From the NCBI GenBank assembly GCA_035493895.1, contig DATJHM010000012.1, positions 1 to 5,886 of the forward strand: 5,886 bases of DNA, given 5' to 3'. Positions 1 through 5,823 of the stretch are shown one piece after another. Numbering within the stretch: the first letter of the stretch is position 1; each line of letters begins with the position of its first letter. Below the pieces are notes generated by a model. The model made no database searches and was not told where the DNA came from. It was given only the letters and a program-made list of their open reading frames with translations. A program made the position numbers and the translations under genes. Source of the DNA: DATJHM01 sp035493895. GTDB taxonomy: Bacteria; Chloroflexota; Ktedonobacteria; Ktedonobacterales; Ktedonobacteraceae.

Positions 1-59
1 GGGAATATGAGGCAATATACCCGTACTGGCTACGTGTCTTTTCAGGAAACGAGGAATAA
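1..59 (+). CDS. Possible C-terminal tail of an upstream gene (partial, unidentified)
   Basis: The third forward frame is open from the window edge to a TAA at 57-59 and reads as a plausible protein end (EYEAIYPYWLRVFSGNEE). Forward frame 1 is also open, to a TAG at 70-72, and a minus frame is open too, so the evidence is thin. I prefer the third frame only because its mix of aromatic, acidic and hydrophobic residues looks protein-like. If real, the gene converges on the thioesterase, with the repeat pair between them. No family can be assigned from 18 residues, and the stretch could equally be non-coding. Confidence 0.22.
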   Translation, partial: EYEAIYPYWLRVFSGNEE

Positions 60-90
60 CATCTACCCATAGATATGAGAAGAAACGTAG

Positions 91-138
91 AGGTAGGGAT
101 CGCGCTTCATGCCGATCCGCGTTCCCCACCGGCCCTCT
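91..138. repeat. REP-like hairpin repeat, copy 1 (48 bp)
   Basis: This 48-bp unit recurs exactly at 152-199 in the same orientation, with a period of 61 bp and 13 unrelated bases between copies. It folds into an imperfect hairpin: 92-104 pairs with 118-130 with 11 of 13 positions complementary (mismatches 95/127 and 100/122) around a 13-nt loop. The tetranucleotide GTAG sits at 93-96, at the foot of the inner 8-position stem. GTAG or GGAG at the foot of an imperfect palindrome is the known hallmark of bacterial REP elements, which Y1 (RAYT) transposases recognise. An alternative small stem pairs 97-102 with 113-118. Membership of a genome-wide family is inferred, not seen. Confidence 0.7.
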
Positions 139-151
139 CCCCTATCCGCAC

Positions 152-199
152 AGGTAGGGATCGCGCTTCATGCCGATCCGCGTTCCCCACCGGCCCTCT
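152..199. repeat. REP-like hairpin repeat, copy 2, touching the thioesterase stop codon
   Basis: This is an exact 48-bp copy of 91-138. Its hairpin spans 153-191, with GTAG at 154-157. Its last two bases (198-199) are also the last two bases of the TAG stop codon of the thioesterase gene on the minus strand, so the element abuts the coding region with no spacer. In the thioesterase transcript the stem is slightly stronger than in the plus-strand reading, because one mismatch becomes a G-U wobble (12 of 13 positions pair). No T-run follows, so it does not look like a standard intrinsic terminator, but it could protect the 3' end of the mRNA. Confidence 0.72.
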
Positions 200-965
200 A
201 CACATGCCATTGCCAGCGAGAACGTACCTTCACCAGCAACGTCCCATTGCGCATCACCTGTTGCAACCGGGTAAACTGCTGACCCGGCCCTGGCACGGGC
301 TCCAACCACGTATGGATCTCCAACTGCTCACCCAATCGTGCACTCTCTAAATATTCGATCTCGTAGCTCAGCACATGCATCTCAGCATTGTCGGGCGTAA
401 TGCCCGCTTTTGCGTACGCCTCCCAAGCTGCATTATCCAGAACCTCGATATACGTAGCATTGTTAATATGCTTCATAAGATCGGTATCGGAGAAACGGAC
501 AGTATAATTTACGCGCTCAGGGGCCCGTTGCGGAAATTCGGGCCAGGGCGCATCCGGTATTTGTGGTTCGGGACCATCGGGAAGCCAGATCTGCGCGGTC
601 CGCTCGGGCAAACGCGTCGGACGCCCACGCGTATCAACATAGACCCAGAGCGAGCGAGCGGCTACCACCGGCCTGCTCTGCTCCTGCCCCACAATATGCG
701 CATCGTACGCACGCTGCGCCGTAATACGCGTAAAACCCAGCCCGTACGTTTTCACTTCCAGCGATGTATGCACTGGAACAGGTGCCGTGAATGAAACAAC
801 CGTTCTTTTCACCACCCAGAAGCCATCACCGCCAAGCTGAGCATCCTCCGCATCCAGAGAGGCGATATCCTGCATGTAGCGTAAAAATGTGCTCGGCTTC
901 ATCAAGCCATAACAATCACCCTCATCATAACGAACCGTATAGTGATACCGAAATTGACGTTTCAT
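198..965 (-). CDS. Acyl-ACP thioesterase-like double-hotdog protein
   Basis: This 255-residue protein has two tandem hotdog halves, the layout of the FatA/FatB-like acyl-ACP thioesterase family, which hydrolyses fatty acyl-ACP to free fatty acid in the cytoplasm. The N-terminal half (about 1-130) carries YDEGDCYGLMKPSTFLRYMQ, matching the family's substrate-tunnel half. The C-terminal half (about 150-255) carries DTDLMKHINNATYIE at 160-174, which corresponds to the catalytic D-x-N-x-H-x-N-N motif. Asp162 and His166 are present, but the usual catalytic Asn is Met164. Glu207 in the YLES segment may match the family's catalytic Glu. Length is normal for bacterial members. The ATG at 963-965 has AGGGA at 971-975 on the coding strand, 5 nt upstream. 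It lies 141 bp after the SDR on the same strand. A related acyl-CoA thioesterase activity cannot be excluded. Confidence 0.82.
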   Translation of the reverse strand: MKRQFRYHYTVRYDEGDCYGLMKPSTFLRYMQDIASLDAEDAQLGGDGFWVVKRTVVSFTAPVPVHTSLEVKTYGLGFTRITAQRAYDAHIVGQEQSRPVVAARSLWVYVDTRGRPTRLPERTAQIWLPDGPEPQIPDAPWPEFPQRAPERVNYTVRFSDTDLMKHINNATYIEVLDNAAWEAYAKAGITPDNAEMHVLSYEIEYLESARLGEQLEIHTWLEPVPGPGQQFTRLQQVMRNGTLLVKVRSRWQWHV

Positions 966-970
966 ACATT

Positions 971-975
971 TCCCT
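971..975 (-). promoter_or_regulatory. Ribosome binding site of the thioesterase gene
   Basis: AGGGA on the minus strand lies 5 nt before the ATG at 963-965 and supports this as the start. Confidence 0.5.
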
Positions 976-997
976 GCTTATACAATTCTGTCATATA

Positions 998-1035
998 ACC
1001 ATCTGATCTATACTGATGGTATCACGAATTGCCAG
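998..1035 (-). promoter_or_regulatory. Candidate thioesterase promoter overlapped by a dyad
   Basis: On the minus strand a -10-like TATAGA (1007-1012) lies 17 bp from a -35-like CTGGCA (1030-1035), each matching the sigma-70 consensus at 4 of 6 positions. The -10 falls inside a perfect 6-bp inverted repeat, ACCATC (998-1003) and GATGGT (1015-1020), with an 11-bp gap. That geometry suits a dimeric repressor. It would give the thioesterase its own start site near 998, separate from the SDR. This rests on sequence resemblance only; short dyads arise by chance. Confidence 0.28.
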
Positions 1036-1106
1036 ACAGCGCACCATGTAACCTCAACTGCGGTATAAGCGATGAGTACAGGAATCTACCTCTCTGTTGT
1101 ATCTTC

Positions 1107-1997
1107 TTAGGATATTTTGAATGCAAGAGGTTCAGCTAACCCCGCTGCATTGAGGAGTGTCTGTTGAACCTGTGCTCTTGCGGCATTCACGGGTGCTAAT
1201 CCCGCGTCGATGCCAGGGATTGTTCGGAGGGGACGCGTCCCGCGTGGTTGTGCAATGAGATCGGCAACTACATCGGCGACGACCTGTGGATTTTGTGCAT
1301 CTGGACTATTATTTGCTGCTTCGTAGCCATGCACTAACTGAGCAACAATGTCGTTGAGGGCTCCATACTCGCTCAATCGTTCCTGATCGCGAGGAGTTGG
1401 CAGATTTGCCAGTATCTCTGTCGCAAATAGTGCAGGTTCTATAATGATCGATTCAATGCCGAAAGGGGCAAGTTCGTAGTGGTAGCCTTCAGCCAGCGCT
1501 TCAAGAGCCCATTTGCTGGCAGCGTACAGTGTTGAGAAGGGAGAAACTAAGCCACCGAGCATGGAACTCATATGGATCAGTAAGCCGTTGCGCTGGCGAC
1601 GCATATATGGAAGGACCTCGCGATCCAGGTGAACGGGTCCGAAGAAATTGACCTCCATCTGCGTTCGAACCTGATCGAGCGTATATCCCTCGGTAATTCC
1701 AGTATACGAGATTCCCGCATTGTTCACCAGGACATCAATACGCCCGGCCTGTTCAACCACTGATTGAACAGCCTGGCTGACCGAGGTTTCGTCAGTTACG
1801 TCAAATTCAAGAACAGAAAGAGAGAGATGTTCGCGTTGCGCGAAGTCGCGTAAAGCATTGGCATGTGCGGCGTTGCGTCCATTGATGCCTCGCATAGAAG
1901 CAAACACCATATGACCTTGCCGTGCCAGTGTTTCAACAATCCTACGACCAAATCCACTACTACTTCCTGTCACCAGGATGACCTGCTGAGAACTCAT
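1107..1997 (-). CDS. Classical short-chain dehydrogenase/reductase (SDR), NADP(H)-type
   Basis: This 296-residue oxidoreductase has a Rossmann fold and all classical SDR marks: cofactor loop TGSSSGFG at 10-17, Asp66 in FDVT, NNAG at 92-95, structural Asn117, catalytic Ser145 in the HMSS segment, and the YAASK pair Tyr158/Lys162. Arg36 after the second strand favours NADP(H) over NAD(H). The last 50 or so residues extend beyond the core and would help form the substrate pocket; the substrate is unknown. The frame could begin at a GTG at 2037-2039, but the ATG at 1995-1997 has AAAGGAG 8 nt upstream and puts the cofactor loop at the usual distance from the N-terminus, so I chose it. The gene is divergent from the MmyB-like regulator, which probably controls it. 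Confidence 0.9.
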   Translation of the reverse strand: MSSQQVILVTGSSSGFGRRIVETLARQGHMVFASMRGINGRNAAHANALRDFAQREHLSLSVLEFDVTDETSVSQAVQSVVEQAGRIDVLVNNAGISYTGITEGYTLDQVRTQMEVNFFGPVHLDREVLPYMRRQRNGLLIHMSSMLGGLVSPFSTLYAASKWALEALAEGYHYELAPFGIESIIIEPALFATEILANLPTPRDQERLSEYGALNDIVAQLVHGYEAANNSPDAQNPQVVADVVADLIAQPRGTRPLRTIPGIDAGLAPVNAARAQVQQTLLNAAGLAEPLAFKIS

Positions 1998-2005
1998 ACT
2001 ATAGA

Positions 2006-2012
2006 CTCCTTT
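2006..2012 (-). promoter_or_regulatory. Ribosome binding site that decides the SDR start
   Basis: AAAGGAG on the minus strand lies 8 nt before the ATG at 1995-1997. No comparable site precedes the upstream GTG at 2037-2039, so the shorter protein is preferred. Confidence 0.7.
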
Positions 2013-2137
2013 TGTTTGAATGAAAAGATTTATCTTCACGTCAGTACTTTACATCTAAGTGCAAAGACACATCCATCTTGGACATGTGCTAGAATTATGC
2101 AATGAGAATGATGCCAGAGCCAGGAGCCAATTTATTC

Positions 2138-2146
2138 TGTTATAAA
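2138..2146 (+). promoter_or_regulatory. Extended -10 promoter of the MmyB-like regulator
   Basis: TGTTATAAA is an extended -10 element (TG, one base, then TATAAA matching 5 of 6). No good -35 lies 17 bp upstream, which is typical for extended -10 promoters. Transcription would start near 2153, leaving a leader of about 19 nt that includes AAGGA at 2159-2163, 8 nt before the ATG. Confidence 0.45.
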
Positions 2147-2171
2147 AACTAACTGGATAAGGAAGAAGACA

Positions 2172-3032
2172 ATGAATGAGCAAGAGCGACGATCAGAATT
2201 AGCCAGATTTTTGCGGACCAGACGGGAGCGCATTTCCCCCGGTCAGGTTGGATTACCTGTGGGAAAGCGGCGCAGAACGCCAGGACTGCGCCGAGAAGAA
2301 CTGGCAGTGATCGCAGGAGTGGGAACGACATGGTACGCCTGGCTCGAACAGGGACGAAACATTACCGTCTCAGCTCCGGTCCTGGAAAGCCTGGCTCGCG
2401 CCTTACAGCTCGACGCCGATGAACGGGCTCATCTCTTTATTCTGGCACGCGAGCAACTTCCTGCCACCCCATTTCCCGCAGAGGATACAGTCGATCCTGC
2501 GCTCCAACTCATTCTTGAGACGATGGGGGTCTATCCTGCCTATGTTATCTGTCCTCGTTGGGATATCATCGCCTGGAATCAGGCGGCCTGTCAGGTGTAT
2601 GCGGATTTCAGCACGATGTCTCCCCGAGAACGCAATCTCCTCTGGTTTCTCTTTACGGATCAACGGCAACGCACGCAGTTCGTCGATTGGGAGGGAGAAG
2701 CGCAACACGCACTGGCCCTCTTTCGTACCAGCACCCAGCGCTTTATTGGAGAAGCATGGCTGACAGAACTGGTCACGGATCTCGAACAGGTGAGTCCAGA
2801 ATTTCGTGAGTGGTGGCCGCGTTATGATGTGCAAGGATACGATACCTGCCAGGTACGTCTCAATCATCCTCGCGCAGGCTTGTTAAGCATGCAAGCAACA
2901 CCTTTCCAGCTTACAGGTCATCCCGGTTTACAAATGATTGTGGTCACTCCTGTCTCCGGAACAGATACCCTGGCGAAATTGATCGCTCTTTCAGAATCTG
3001 GCTCAAGACTTCAATCGCTTAAAGCCGTGTAG
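2172..3032 (+). CDS. XRE-family helix-turn-helix regulator with MmyB-like ligand-binding domain
   Basis: This 286-residue transcription factor has an N-terminal helix-turn-helix (about 8-92) with the family hallmark RRRTPGLRREELAVIAGV at 33-50, followed by TWYAWLEQGR at 53-62 and a helix LESLARALQL. The second half (about 107-262) is an MmyB-like (MLTR) PAS-type domain, shown by PAYVICPRWDIIAWNQAA (122-139), the WLTELV segment near 196-201, EFREWW (210-215) and the closing VVTPVSG. Both domains are complete and the length is usual. The ligand-binding domain of a Chloroflexus member of this family was, as I recall, crystallised with a fatty acid, so a lipid-like ligand is possible. The start has AAGGA at 2159-2163. 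It is divergent from the SDR and probably regulates it and itself. Confidence 0.92.
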   Translation: MNEQERRSELARFLRTRRERISPGQVGLPVGKRRRTPGLRREELAVIAGVGTTWYAWLEQGRNITVSAPVLESLARALQLDADERAHLFILAREQLPATPFPAEDTVDPALQLILETMGVYPAYVICPRWDIIAWNQAACQVYADFSTMSPRERNLLWFLFTDQRQRTQFVDWEGEAQHALALFRTSTQRFIGEAWLTELVTDLEQVSPEFREWWPRYDVQGYDTCQVRLNHPRAGLLSMQATPFQLTGHPGLQMIVVTPVSGTDTLAKLIALSESGSRLQSLKAV

Positions 3033-3052
3033 GGCCCTCGAGTACTATATTT

Positions 3053-3082
3053 TTGTCTTCGTGCTGGAAACCGTGATATGTT
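3053..3082 (+). promoter_or_regulatory. Weak candidate promoter for the GNAT gene
   Basis: TTGTCT (3053-3058) and TATGTT (3077-3082) are 18 bp apart, each matching sigma-70 consensus at 4 of 6. The 113-bp gap after the regulator is AT-rich and shows no convincing terminator, so the GNAT gene could also be read from the regulator's transcript. Confidence 0.22.
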
Positions 3083-3145
3083 ACAGCAATATACACCCGG
3101 AAGATACTTTAAAAGCAATACATTCAGCATCACAGGAAAATATAT

Positions 3146-3607
3146 ATGGATATGGAACCGATCATTCAACAAGCGCGTGTGCGCGACGCCGAAGCAATTT
3201 TGAAACTTCAGTATCTATGCTACCAGACGGAAGCTGCTCTCTACGATGACTACGCCATTGCGCCTTTAACTCAGTCTCTTACCAGTCTTCTCTCTGAATA
3301 TGACACTCATATTATCCTTGTCGCTCGACTTGGAGAAGAGATTGTTGGCTCGGTACGAGGGCAACTTCATGAAGAAACCTGTCATATTGGACGTCTCATT
3401 GTCCATCCCCGACTCCAACATCGTGGCCTTGGCACAAAACTCATGGGTGCAATTGAACACCACTTTGGCAACGCAACTCGCTATGAACTCTTTACAGGCC
3501 ACCGCAGCGAAGATAATCTGCATTTGTATCAGAAGCTCGGCTACACACTCTTCCGCGAAGAAACAGTCTCTCCACAGTTGCACCTCGTCTTTCTCGAAAA
3601 ACGATGA
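3146..3607 (+). CDS. GNAT-family N-acetyltransferase
   Basis: This 153-residue single-domain protein of the Gcn5-related fold would transfer an acetyl group from acetyl-CoA to an amine on an unknown acceptor in the cytoplasm. Motif A spans about 81-104, with the pyrophosphate-binding loop QHRGLG at 91-96 (the Q/R-x-x-G-x-G signature) after IGRLIVHP. Motif B is the NLHLYQKLGY segment at 124-133, with Tyr128 and Tyr133 in the usual places. The N-terminal VRDAEAILKLQ and the YDDYAIAPLTQSL segment (33-45) resemble a subgroup of uncharacterised GNATs in soil bacteria. The ATG at 3146 has AGGAAA (3134-3139) 6 nt upstream; an internal ATG at 3152 is the alternative. It is convergent with the response regulator, only 9 bp apart. 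Confidence 0.88.
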   Translation: MDMEPIIQQARVRDAEAILKLQYLCYQTEAALYDDYAIAPLTQSLTSLLSEYDTHIILVARLGEEIVGSVRGQLHEETCHIGRLIVHPRLQHRGLGTKLMGAIEHHFGNATRYELFTGHRSEDNLHLYQKLGYTLFREETVSPQLHLVFLEKR

Positions 3608-3616
3608 GCGCCCTGC

Positions 3617-4297
3617 TTATTCCTGGCGGAGCAGCAAACCTCGTTCTATAGAGACCGCGACGGCCAGAGCGCGTGAATCGACGTCGAGCTTGGCGTAGAT
3701 GCTGCTCAGATGGGCGCGCACGGTGCGCTCGGAGACGCCCAGGCGTGTGGCGATCTCTTTGTTACGCTCGCCATGCACGATACTTGCCAGCACTTGCAGT
3801 TCGCGTTCGGTCAAATCCACCTCTCGACGCGTCGTGCTCACAGGAGAGGCCGAGACGCCGTGCGCCGCGTGCGCGAGGATGCGCGCCATTATCTCCGGCT
3901 GCACAACCATCTCTCCACGTGCCGCCGCCTGGATCGCGCGAAAGAGGGTCGCACGATCCATATCTTTGAGCAGATAACCACAGGCTCCTGCCTGCAAACC
4001 GCGTATCATCAGATCGTCTTCGTTGTAGGTCGTTAAAATCAGCACGGCAATCCGCGGCCAGGCAGAGCGTATGCGTTTAATCGCTTCCAGGCCATCCATT
4101 TGCGGCATACGCAGATCCATCAATACGACATCGGGCTGTACCTCGGCAACAATATTGAGCGCCGCCACACCATTGCCCGCATCTCCAACCAGCACAAATC
4201 CCTCGTCGGCCTCCTCCAGCATGAAACGCAGCCCCTCGCGCACGACGAGATGGTCATCGGCCACCACGATGCGGATCATCTTGTTTCCATCAGCCAA
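3617..4297 (-). CDS. NarL/FixJ-type response regulator
   Basis: This two-component output protein has a receiver domain (about 7-125) and a LuxR-type DNA-binding domain (about 160-222). Receiver residues are all present: Asp14/Asp15, phospho-acceptor Asp61 in VLMDLRMPQMDG, Thr89/Thr90 and Lys111. The helix-turn-helix reads LTERELQVL (162-170), then EIATRLGVSERTVRAHLSSI (181-200). It is the partner of the adjacent kinase, which should phosphorylate Asp61. The start is ambiguous. A TTG at 4295-4297 has an ideal AAGGAGG (4304-4310) 6 nt upstream and overlaps the kinase gene by 22 nt. The ATG at 4277-4279 forms an ATGA overlap with the kinase stop and gives the more typical N-terminus MIRIVVADDH (220 residues). 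I list the longer form because of the ribosome binding site. Either way the two genes are translationally coupled. Confidence 0.9.
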   Translation of the reverse strand: MADGNKMIRIVVADDHLVVREGLRFMLEEADEGFVLVGDAGNGVAALNIVAEVQPDVVLMDLRMPQMDGLEAIKRIRSAWPRIAVLILTTYNEDDLMIRGLQAGACGYLLKDMDRATLFRAIQAAARGEMVVQPEIMARILAHAAHGVSASPVSTTRREVDLTERELQVLASIVHGERNKEIATRLGVSERTVRAHLSSIYAKLDVDSRALAVAVSIERGLLLRQE

Positions 4298-5691
4298 GCC
4301 AGCCCTCCTTCCTGTTTGACCACTTGAGCGGGCACACTGAGCCGCAAAATGGTCCCTTTGCCCGGCGTGCTTGCGACTTCGAAATGCCCCCCCACCAATC
4401 GAGCACGCTCGCGTAGACCCAGCAATCCATAATGTCCATCCTGCGCAATCACCGCTGTACTATCAAACCCGATCCCATCATCACACACTTCTATCAACAA
4501 TGTCGTCTCATGAAACTTTGCGCAGATCCGCACCTGATGCGCCTGGGCATGGCGCGCGATATTCGTCAATCCTTCCGTAATTGCCCGCAATACATGCTCA
4601 CAGAGCGCTTCCGGCACCAGCGCAAGCGCGGCAACATCAGCCACGCACGAAAGCGAGGTCGCCGCCGTAAAGCGTTTGATCTCCCTTTGCACTGCCAGGA
4701 GCAGATCGTCGGGACCAAGCGTATTCGCACGCAGATCGTCGATGGCACTGCGCGCCTCCGCCAGTGTTGCACGCGCACGCGTCATTGCCTGCTGCACCAG
4801 CTCACGCGCACGCTCAAAACGCTTTTTATCCAGATGCTGATCCACCCGCTCCAGTTGCAGCGTCAGGCCCACCAGATCCTGCGCCAGCGTATCGTGCAGT
4901 TCGCGTGCCAGGCGCTGCCGTTCATTCACCAATGTCAGTTCTTCTACACGCATGGCATAGGCCGCCAGTTGCAGATGGGCCACCTCCAGCTCGCCACGCG
5001 CATGCACCTGCTGCATCGAGAGAATGATCCAGCCGATAATGAAAACCATCAGCAGCAAAGCCGACTCTATCGTCATCCAGATCATCCAGTGCATCATTTG
5101 CCAGACGATCGTCGCCACAAACACTGCCAGATAGCTGCCGACAATCACCAGCACCTGCCGCCTCAGCTTGAGCATGCTGATTGCCTCTATCACCAGCACC
5201 AGATACAGCCCAAGTGTAATGGTCATATCGGACCAGATCAGGTTGATACTGAGCGTCAGTATGCCCTGGAGAAAGAAGTAGAGCCAGTACCAGCGTCCCC
5301 GCATGGCTTCTCTGTCCGAAAGGCAGAACCAGTGCAGAGCGAATTGGAGCAGCATCAAAATAATGCAGGCGAAATTGGGCGTTTGATGGAGAACATCTAT
5401 TTTTGGCAATAATGACTCTCTCATCATCGCTTTATCAGGAAGAGGGGGAGGACGCAATTTTTGCGATACAGGATTTGCGATGGATACGTAGACCATAAAA
5501 GTGGCCCCTAAAGGAAAACGGAAGGAGTTTCCCAGAAACAACTGCGCACATCCCCACAAATAGGTAATGCCTATCCAGAGCAGAATAAACCAGCGAATAG
5601 AGCGTATATCACGCCTGTAGAGCTTCTGGTTCTTTTCTCGAGTATTCCAGATTGCGAGCCTGTATTTTTCGATATTGAGCATCCTGCGCAT
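4276..5691 (-). CDS. DesK/NarL-type membrane sensor histidine kinase
   Basis: This 471-residue sensor kinase sits in the cytoplasmic membrane. Residues 33-225 hold six or seven hydrophobic segments (about 33-53, 58-75, 105-124, 133-153, 156-174, 179-198, 203-225) with only short loops, so the signal is probably sensed in or at the membrane. A short helical linker leads to the HisKA_3 dimerisation domain, with phospho-acceptor His266 in ERQRLARELHDTLAQDL (257-273). The ATP-binding domain follows (about 340-455): N-box Asn377 in EGLTNIARHA, Asp404 with glycines 406 and 408 in CDDGIGFD, and the lid GHYGLLGLRERARLVGG (419-435). All catalytic residues are present. The ATG at 5689-5691 has only a weak GGAT nearby; an internal ATG at 5680-5682 is possible. 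It is first in an operon with the response regulator. The stimulus is unknown. Confidence 0.92.
   Translation of the reverse strand: MRRMLNIEKYRLAIWNTREKNQKLYRRDIRSIRWFILLWIGITYLWGCAQLFLGNSFRFPLGATFMVYVSIANPVSQKLRPPPLPDKAMMRESLLPKIDVLHQTPNFACIILMLLQFALHWFCLSDREAMRGRWYWLYFFLQGILTLSINLIWSDMTITLGLYLVLVIEAISMLKLRRQVLVIVGSYLAVFVATIVWQMMHWMIWMTIESALLLMVFIIGWIILSMQQVHARGELEVAHLQLAAYAMRVEELTLVNERQRLARELHDTLAQDLVGLTLQLERVDQHLDKKRFERARELVQQAMTRARATLAEARSAIDDLRANTLGPDDLLLAVQREIKRFTAATSLSCVADVAALALVPEALCEHVLRAITEGLTNIARHAQAHQVRICAKFHETTLLIEVCDDGIGFDSTAVIAQDGHYGLLGLRERARLVGGHFEVASTPGKGTILRLSVPAQVVKQEGGLAWLMETR
4304..4310 (-). promoter_or_regulatory. Internal ribosome binding site for the response regulator
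   Basis: AAGGAGG on the minus strand lies inside the kinase coding region, 6 nt before the TTG at 4295-4297 and 24 nt before the ATG at 4277-4279. The spacing favours TTG. It encodes part of the kinase tail (residues Gln-Glu-Gly-Gly), so it could also be a coincidence of codons. Confidence 0.5.
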
Positions 5692-5746
5692 CTATTTATC
5701 CATGCCATCTTGTGAGCCAGCCTCAACTATTCCAGCCAATGACTGC

Positions 5747-5755
5747 ATTATAACA
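5747..5755 (-). promoter_or_regulatory. Consensus extended -10 promoter of the two-component operon
   Basis: On the minus strand the sequence reads TGTTATAAT, an exact extended -10 element: TG, one base, then TATAAT at 5747-5752. No good -35 exists 16-18 bp upstream, which extended -10 promoters tolerate. Transcription would start near 5740, giving the kinase a leader of about 50 nt. The core TGTTATAA is the same as in the element before the MmyB-like regulator at 2138-2145. Confidence 0.55.
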
Positions 5756-5823
5756 TCCCCCTCTTCCCCACGGTCCTGTCTAAAACGCCAATATTCGCCT
5801 GCCTCTTTAGCCATGGCAGAAAG

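Larger units (their letters stand above)
1998..2171. promoter_or_regulatory. Divergent control region between SDR and MmyB-like regulator
   Basis: The 174-bp gap separates two genes pointing away from each other and must hold both promoters. Rightward, an extended -10 lies at 2138-2146. Leftward, the best -10-like hexamer is CATAAT on the minus strand (2094-2099), with only a poor -35. A near-perfect inverted repeat, GTACTT (2044-2049) and AAGTGC (2057-2062, 5 of 6 matching), lies between the SDR start and that hexamer and is a possible operator. The SDR ribosome binding site AAAGGAG is at 2006-2012 on the minus strand. Confidence 0.5.

Noticed and set aside
91..199. Two direct repeats resembling a minimal CRISPR array
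   Set aside because: Only two copies exist, the gap is 13 bp, far below spacer length, the repeat is long at 48 bp, and no cas gene is in the window.
375..794. Plus-strand open frame of 139 codons
   Set aside because: It is opposite the thioesterase, whose motifs are clear on the minus strand, and has low-plausibility composition.
2403..2867. Minus-strand open frame of 154 codons
   Set aside because: It is antisense to the MmyB-like regulator, whose domains are intact in the plus frame.
3033..3056. Possible terminator after the MmyB-like regulator
   Set aside because: GGGCCC and CTCGAG are self-complementary but leave no proper stem and loop before the short T-run at 3050-3054.
4432..5412. 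Long plus-strand open frame of 326 codons
   Set aside because: It lies entirely opposite the sensor kinase, is rich in His, Gln and Arg with no recognisable domain, and is explained as the antisense shadow of that gene.
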